From the NCBI RefSeq assembly GCF_014197245.1, contig NZ_JACIFF010000001.1, forward strand, positions 558,001 to 622,000: a stretch of DNA of 64,000 nt, written 5' to 3'. Both the position numbers and the translations under genes were made by a program. Shown piece after piece: positions 59,525-64,000 of the stretch. Source of the DNA: Neolewinella aquimaris. GTDB lineage: Bacteria; Bacteroidota; Bacteroidia; Chitinophagales; Saprospiraceae. The notes beneath the pieces were generated by a model. It did no database searches and had not been told where the DNA came from. It was given only the letters and a program-made list of their open reading frames with translations. The first letter of the stretch is position 1. The number at the start of each line of letters is the position of its first letter.

Positions 59525-60064
59525 ATGTGGCGTCTCCTCCTGGTAGTTATCGGCCTGATCCTGATGATCGGTGGTTGTAATGGATTGGTCAGTAGCCAGT
59601 TTGGCACCTACCGCCTACGGGTGATCCCGGTCGAGGCGGCCAGGAAGGGGGTGGGGGATGCGGACTACGTCAGGATCACCGGTACCGGTGTAAGCGAGGT
59701 CGCGCAGGGATTCCTCAGCAGCAACGGGGTTAAACTCCGACTATTTGTTGCTCAGCCGGTAACGGATGCGCCCTTGGAGACCCACCTCATCTTCTGGACA
59801 GAGTCGGGAGCAACCGTTTCCCCGGTCGATACGGCTGACCTTAGCGGCACTGTCGAACGGCCTCCCAGCTTGCCTAAGCTAACCGCGGCGCTGAACGACG
59901 CGGGTGTCACGCTTCGGGAACCGGTCACCTACGTTCACCTTGGAGAGCGACCGCTATCCTGGCCCTGGCAGCTGCTGATGTTCCTCGGTGGTATTGGACT
60001 TGCCGTAACTACCGAGGCCGTACACCACAAAAAAACGCACGCCGAAACCGGCGTGCGTTCCTGA
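59525..60064 (+). CDS. Small membrane protein of unknown function
   Basis: The 179-aa protein has a hydrophobic N-terminus (WRLLLVVIGLILMIGGC, possible lipobox IGGC at Cys18) and a second hydrophobic segment near residues 143-158 (PWQLLMFLGGIGLAVTT). The 120 residues between contain polar beta strands (YRLRVIPVEAARK, VKLRLFVAQPVT, THLIFWTESG). I do not recognise the family. The last 12 codons lie inside the terminator hairpin of the convergent sdhB gene. Confidence 0.65.
   Translation: MWRLLLVVIGLILMIGGCNGLVSSQFGTYRLRVIPVEAARKGVGDADYVRITGTGVSEVAQGFLSSNGVKLRLFVAQPVTDAPLETHLIFWTESGATVSPVDTADLSGTVERPPSLPKLTAALNDAGVTLREPVTYVHLGERPLSWPWQLLMFLGGIGLAVTTEAVHHKKTHAETGVRS
60026..60059 (-). terminator. 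Terminator of sdhCAB, inside a convergent coding end
   Basis: Read leftward, an 11-bp stem (60049-60059 with 60034-60044, loop 4 nt) is followed by a T-run (60027-60035 is A-rich on the plus strand). It terminates the leftward sdh transcript 24 bp past the sdhB stop. Confidence 0.8.
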
Positions 60065-60083
60065 TCGAATCGGAAGACCCAAG

Positions 60084-60851
60084 TTAGTTTGCGACCTTCT
60101 CGCTTCCCAGCGTGGAGCCGATGTACTGGCGATTGAGCCGCGCAATGTGTTCTACCGAGATGCCCTTAGGACATTCGGCTTCGCAGGCCGTAATGTTGGA
60201 ACAACGGCCGAATCCTTCGGCGTCGTGCTGGGCGACCATTCGCTGTACACGGGTTTCTGCTTCTACTTTACCCTGGGGAACCTGCGCCAGGTGACTCACC
60301 TTGGCTCCGACGAACAGCATCGCGGAGGCATTCGGGCAGGCCGCTACGCAGGCACCGCAACCGATACAGGTGGCCGCATCGAAGGCGTGGGAGGCCTGGT
60401 CTTTTTCGATGGGAATGGCATTGCCGTCCTGCGCCTGACCGGTATCGACGCTGATAAAGCCGCCGGCCTGGATGATGCGATCGAACGAATCACGGTTCAC
60501 CACGAGGTCCTTCACGATGGGGAAGGCCCGTGAGCGCCAGGGTTCGATGGTGATGGTGTCGCCGTCGCGAAAGTTGCGCATGTGCAACTGGCAGGCGGTG
60601 GTCTGCTGCATCGGACCGTGGGGGTATCCGTTGATCACCAGCGAACAGGTGCCGCAGATGCCCTCCCGGCAGTCGTGCTCGAAGGCGATGGGATCTTCCT
60701 TCTTGTTGATGAGCTTTTCGTTAAGGACGTCGAGCATTTCCAGGAAGGACATGTGGTCGTTGACGCCATCCAGATCGTAGTTCACGAATTGGCCTTTGGG
60801 GAACTTTCCCCCCTGGCGCCAGATCCTGAGCTTGAGTTTCATATTATCCAT
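60084..60851 (-). CDS. sdhB: Succinate dehydrogenase/fumarate reductase iron-sulfur subunit
   Basis: The 255-aa protein carries electrons from SdhA to the membrane quinone site. The 2Fe-2S cluster Cys are in [20 protein letters not shown] and the later CQLHM; the 4Fe-4S/3Fe-4S clusters are in [17 protein letters not shown] and [18 protein letters not shown] three codons in is an equally possible start. It is the last gene of sdhC-sdhA-sdhB, 6 bp after sdhA. Confidence 0.95.
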   Translation of the reverse strand: MDNMKLKLRIWRQGGKFPKGQFVNYDLDGVNDHMSFLEMLDVLNEKLINKKEDPIAFEHDCREGICGTCSLVINGYPHGPMQQTTACQLHMRNFRDGDTITIEPWRSRAFPIVKDLVVNRDSFDRIIQAGGFISVDTGQAQDGNAIPIEKDQASHAFDAATCIGCGACVAACPNASAMLFVGAKVSHLAQVPQGKVEAETRVQRMVAQHDAEGFGRCSNITACEAECPKGISVEHIARLNRQYIGSTLGSEKVAN

Positions 60852-60857
60852 GGCTAA

Positions 60858-62882
60858 TTATTTGTAGGATCTGGTCTTCAGCTCCACGTTCTCGAAAATC
60901 AGTTCTTCCTTGTGCAAGATGGGTTCGTCGTCGTCCCACTCCCACGCGCTCACGTAAGCGTACTCGTCGTCGCGGCGCAGGGCTTCCCCTTCTTCCGACT
61001 GGTACTCCTCCCGGAAGTGACCACCGCAGGACTCGTTGCGATCCAGGGCATCGAGCATCATAAGCTCCCCGAGTTCGAGGAAATCGGCGACGCGCAGGGC
61101 CTTTTCCAACTCGGGGTTGTACTCCTTGATGCGGCCGGGTACGAAGACGTCCGACCAGAATTCCTTCCGTAGTTCCCGGATCAACTTACGTCCCTTGCGC
61201 AGTCCTTCGGCGTTGCGGGCCATACCGCAGTATTCCCACATGATCTTGCCGAGTTCCCGGTGGAAGGCTTCGGCCGATTTGGTGCCGTTGATGGCCATGA
61301 GCCGATCGATGCGATCCTGGGATTTCGCTTCCGCAGCCATGAAGGCCGGACCGTTGGGGTCCACCATCGGGTTACGGATCTCCTGCGAGAGGTAGGTGCC
61401 GATGGTGTAGGGGAGGACGAAGTAGCCGTCGGCCAGTCCCTGCATCAGCGCCGAGGCACCGAGGCGGTTGGCCCCGTGATCGCTGAAGTTGGCTTCGCCG
61501 ATGGCGAACAGGCCGGGTACGTTGGTTTGCAGGTTGTAATCGACCCACAGACCGCCCATCGTGTAGTGCACGGCGGGATAAATCTTCATCGGCATCACGT
61601 AGGGATCTTCGCCGGTGATCTTTTCGTACATCTCGAAGAGGTTGCCGTACTTCTCTTCGATCACGGCCACACCCAGTTCGCGGATGCGCTGGTCATCGGC
61701 ACTGTACTCGTTCAGGCTGTGCGCGCGCGACTTTCCGTAGCGTTGGATGGCCGCATCGAAATCGAGGTAAACCGCCAGACCGGTGGGGCTAACGCCGAGG
61801 CCTTCATCGCAGGCGGTCTTTGCTGCCCGGCTGGCGACGTCGCGGGGAACCAGGTTGCCGAAGGCGGGATAACGGCGCTCCAGGTAGTAATCGCGCTGGT
61901 CTTCGGCAATGTCGAGACCCGTCTTGCGACCCTCCCGGATGGCCGCCGCGTCCTCCTGACTTTTGGGCACCCAAACCCGGCCGTCGTTGCGGAGCGACTC
62001 CGACATGAGGGTAAGCTTGGATTGGTACTCTCCGGATACCGGGATGCAGGTAGGGTGGATCTGGGTGAAGCAGGGGTTGGCCATGTATGCACCTTGCTTT
62101 ACGGCACGCCAGGCCGCCGACCCGTTGGAATTCATGGCGTTGGTCGACAGGTAAAACACGTTGCCGTATCCGCCGGTACCGAGTACGACGGCGTGGGCCG
62201 CGTGACGCTCCGTTTCTCCGGTCAGTAAGTTGCGGGCGATGATGCCGCGCGCCTTACCATTCTCCATGACCAGGTCGATCATTTCGTGGCGGTTAAAGAG
62301 CTGAACGTTGCCCAGACTGATCTGCCGGCTCAGCGACTGATAGGCTCCGAGCAGCAGCTGCTGACCCGTTTGCCCGCGGGCGTAGAAGGTGCGGGAAACC
62401 TGGACGCCGCCAAACGACCGGTTCGAGAGCAGGCCACCGTACTCCCGCGCAAAGGGGACGCCCTGGGCAACGGCCTGGTCGATGATGCTCACGCTCGCTT
62501 CGGCCAGCCGGTGCACGTTGGCCTCGCGGCTGCGGTAATCGCCTCCCTTGATCGTGTCGTAAAATAGCCGGTAGATGCTGTCTCCGTCGTTCTGGTAGTT
62601 TTTGGCGGCGTTGATGCCACCCTGGGCGGCGATGGAGTGGGCGCGGCGGGGACTGTCGTGAAAGGTGAAGACCTTTACTTTATACCCTAATTCTCCGAAG
62701 GTGGCCGCGGCGGCTCCTCCGGCGAGGCCGGTACCGACGATGATCACTTCCAGGCGGCGCTTGTTGTTGGGCGCAACCAGCGGCATGGAGGAGCGGTACT
62801 GCTTCCACTTCTCGGAAAGCTCGCCGGGGGGTACGTTGGATTGAAATGGCATTGCTCTTGGATTCTTGGAGTTAAAGGACAC
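60858..62882 (-). CDS. sdhA: Succinate dehydrogenase/fumarate reductase flavoprotein subunit
   Basis: The 674-aa protein oxidises succinate to fumarate. FAD loop [11 protein letters not shown] (about 50-60), covalent-FAD His82 in [10 protein letters not shown], active-site residues in [10 protein letters not shown], the [15 protein letters not shown] motif and the C-terminal segment FADLGMLA-equivalent ([14 protein letters not shown]) are all visible. The sequence type and single cytochrome b subunit match the menaquinone-reactive (B. subtilis/Bacteroidota) branch. It overlaps sdhC by 11 bp. Confidence 0.96.
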   Translation of the reverse strand: MSFNSKNPRAMPFQSNVPPGELSEKWKQYRSSMPLVAPNNKRRLEVIIVGTGLAGGAAAATFGELGYKVKVFTFHDSPRRAHSIAAQGGINAAKNYQNDGDSIYRLFYDTIKGGDYRSREANVHRLAEASVSIIDQAVAQGVPFAREYGGLLSNRSFGGVQVSRTFYARGQTGQQLLLGAYQSLSRQISLGNVQLFNRHEMIDLVMENGKARGIIARNLLTGETERHAAHAVVLGTGGYGNVFYLSTNAMNSNGSAAWRAVKQGAYMANPCFTQIHPTCIPVSGEYQSKLTLMSESLRNDGRVWVPKSQEDAAAIREGRKTGLDIAEDQRDYYLERRYPAFGNLVPRDVASRAAKTACDEGLGVSPTGLAVYLDFDAAIQRYGKSRAHSLNEYSADDQRIRELGVAVIEEKYGNLFEMYEKITGEDPYVMPMKIYPAVHYTMGGLWVDYNLQTNVPGLFAIGEANFSDHGANRLGASALMQGLADGYFVLPYTIGTYLSQEIRNPMVDPNGPAFMAAEAKSQDRIDRLMAINGTKSAEAFHRELGKIMWEYCGMARNAEGLRKGRKLIRELRKEFWSDVFVPGRIKEYNPELEKALRVADFLELGELMMLDALDRNESCGGHFREEYQSEEGEALRRDDEYAYVSAWEWDDDEPILHKEELIFENVELKTRSYK

Positions 62883-63615
62883 CCTGGTGGCGGAGGTACA
62901 TCACGATGGGAATGATCGCAAACCCGAGGGGTACCAACACGCTGTAGACATAGCCCACCGCTTTGATTAGCGGCGTGTACTTCTTGTGGTTAAGACCTAG
63001 CGTCTGAAAGGCAGACTGGAAACCGTGCCAGAGGTGAAAGGCGATGAAGACCATCGCAACCACGTAGAAGATCACCATGCCGATGTTTTCGTAAGTAGCG
63101 GCAACAAGGGCGTACAGGTCTTTCGCCCCCTCGTACCCTTCGGCCGTAAAGGGACCGATGCTGTCGCTGAAGTGCATCTGCCCCCAGAACTGGACCATAT
63201 GCACGATGATGAACGCCAGGATGACCATGCCTAGGCTGCCCATATAGATGGACGACTTGCTGCCCCCCGCCGTACGGTCGACCTTGACAGCGTACTTCTG
63301 ATCGCCACGTGCCTTACGGTTCTGGGACCATAGCAGAAGCCCCTGGATGGCGTGTAGGATGATAAAGGCGTAGAGGAGATAGGACGTCGTCTTGATGACC
63401 GGGTTGTTGGTCATGAAGTAGGCATATGAGTTGAAGGCGTAACCATCATCGTTGCCCAGGATGAGCTGTAGGTTTCCGATCAGGTGCACGACCAGAAAGG
63501 TGATGAGGAACAGCCCGGTCAGGGACATAATGATCTTCTGCCCGATGCTGGAGGTCAGGAACTTGCCGAACCATCCCACCCGGGAAACGGTACGTTTTGC
63601 GGTACTTGTCGCCAT
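62872..63615 (-). CDS. sdhC: Succinate dehydrogenase cytochrome b subunit
   Basis: The 247-aa protein has five predicted transmembrane helices with His residues suited to bind two haems ([48 protein letters not shown]). One subunit replaces separate SdhC and SdhD, the diheme type linked to menaquinone. It leads the sdhCAB operon and has a perfect -7 box 29 nt upstream. Confidence 0.93.
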   Translation of the reverse strand: MATSTAKRTVSRVGWFGKFLTSSIGQKIIMSLTGLFLITFLVVHLIGNLQLILGNDDGYAFNSYAYFMTNNPVIKTTSYLLYAFIILHAIQGLLLWSQNRKARGDQKYAVKVDRTAGGSKSSIYMGSLGMVILAFIIVHMVQFWGQMHFSDSIGPFTAEGYEGAKDLYALVAATYENIGMVIFYVVAMVFIAFHLWHGFQSAFQTLGLNHKKYTPLIKAVGYVYSVLVPLGFAIIPIVMYLRHQGVL

Positions 63616-63644
63616 GCGTTGGAACTATATTTTGCTTTGATGGC

Positions 63645-63652
63645 CAAAGCTA
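63645..63652 (-). promoter_or_regulatory. Perfect -7 box (TAGCTTTG) for sdhCAB
   Basis: An exact TAnnTTTG match read leftward, 29 nt before the sdhC ATG at 63615. Confidence 0.6.
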
Positions 63653-63732
63653 ATAGTAAATCGCTAGATGGCTACCGTGGTTGCCCCCGCAGGCCGGATG
63701 TACCGCCTATTTAGATCGGTTCCAAAGTAAAC

Positions 63733-63766
63733 ATAAAAAAAGCCCCTTCGTCGTGGACGAAGGGGC
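63733..63766 (-). terminator. Terminator of the thioredoxin gene
   Basis: Read leftward, GCCCCTTCGTC (63766-63756) pairs perfectly with GACGAAGGGGC (63752-63742) around a 3-nt loop, followed by a T-run (A-run at 63735-63741 on the plus strand). It lies 23 bp past the thioredoxin stop. Confidence 0.85.
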
Positions 63767-63788
63767 CGTTAAGTTTGATGTTTGCGGC

Positions 63789-64000
63789 TTAAGCCGTGGC
63801 AAGTTGTGCCTCGATCTTCTGCGCCAGGGCCTCCTTGGTGGCGAAGCCGACGTGCTTGTCGACTACTTCGCCGTCCTTGAGGATGAGGATGGTCGGAATG
63901 TTGCGGACGCCGTAGCGCTGGGTAAGTTCGGCGTTTTCGTCTACGTCCACTTTGGCGATGAGCGCTTTGCCGTCGTAATCCTTTGATAGTTCTTCGACGA
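63789..64000 (-). CDS. trxA: Thioredoxin, 5' part beyond the window
   Basis: Only the C-terminal 70 residues are in the window. They read ALIAKVDVDENAELTQRYG, then VRNIPTILILKDGEVVDKHV and GFATKEALAQKIEAQLATA before TAA (63791-63789). The cis-Pro loop (RNIPT), VDVDEN and the helix ending are standard thioredoxin; the CGPC redox centre would lie just outside the right edge. The gene has its own terminator and is upstream of sdhC on the same strand. Confidence 0.9.
   Translation of the reverse strand, partial: VEELSKDYDGKALIAKVDVDENAELTQRYGVRNIPTILILKDGEVVDKHVGFATKEALAQKIEAQLATA

Overview
The window looks like a chromosomal segment of a GC-rich member of the Bacteroidota, most likely Saprospiria (Lewinella/Neolewinella-like). 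This rests on the recurrent promoter box TAnnTTTG just upstream of genes instead of Shine-Dalgarno signals, and on families typical of the phylum: DUF5686, DUF4421 and DUF2490 envelope proteins, BshC (bacillithiol), type B L31, a CxxxY-type CcmE, an oversized LepB and menaquinone-type sdhCAB. The genus is inference. There are no rRNA genes, phages, IS elements or CRISPR arrays; one tRNA-Ser(UGA) is present.

Layout. 1-9.1 kb: the 3'-truncated end of an exported MORN-caspase fusion, an M14 peptidase, a DUF2490 protein, an MBL-fold lipoprotein, a lipoprotein/sugar-isomerase pair and a PA14 lipoprotein. 9.2-15.4 kb: a beta-propeller/azurin fusion, then a leftward lepB-bioF-like-ketosynthase block and a DUF1573 protein. 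15.5-20 kb: a small secreted protein, a dense nested-palindrome segment, glgE, lpdA and rpmE2. 20-25.5 kb: a lamin-tail protein, PAP2 phosphatase, ZIP transporter, EamA transporter and radA. 25.5-32 kb: a C39-peptidase ABC exporter with its HlyD adaptor, mnmA, a THUMP RNA methyltransferase and ubiX. 32-40 kb: a Bacteroidota-specific 161-aa protein, a DUF5686 protein, two tandem mini-SSB genes, ccmF-ccmE and a lectin-fold protein. 40-48.9 kb: carboxylesterase, carB without its allosteric domain, tRNA-Ser, a helical-repeat protein, alpha/beta hydrolase and fmt. 48.9-58.4 kb: bshC, an EEP-family protein, a lipoprotein, a tandem CbbX-type AAA+ ATPase with unusual N-terminal domains, a YkuK-like protein, an M20 hydrolase, a DUF4421 protein and a DoxX protein. 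58.5-64 kb: a TonB/TolA-like protein, a small membrane protein, sdhCAB and the 3' part of a thioredoxin gene.

How the parts fit. Most of the window is housekeeping: respiration (sdhCAB, ccmEF, lpdA), tRNA and translation functions (mnmA, fmt, L31, tRNA-Ser), DNA maintenance (radA, SSBs), thiol chemistry (bshC, trx) and pyrimidine/arginine precursors (carB). The more unusual material is the MORN-caspase, the tandem AAA+ protein, the peptide exporter without a visible substrate, the propeller-azurin fusion, the nested palindromes at 15.87-16.08 kb, and a promoter architecture in which several -7 boxes end exactly 4 nt before the start codon, predicting leaderless mRNAs.
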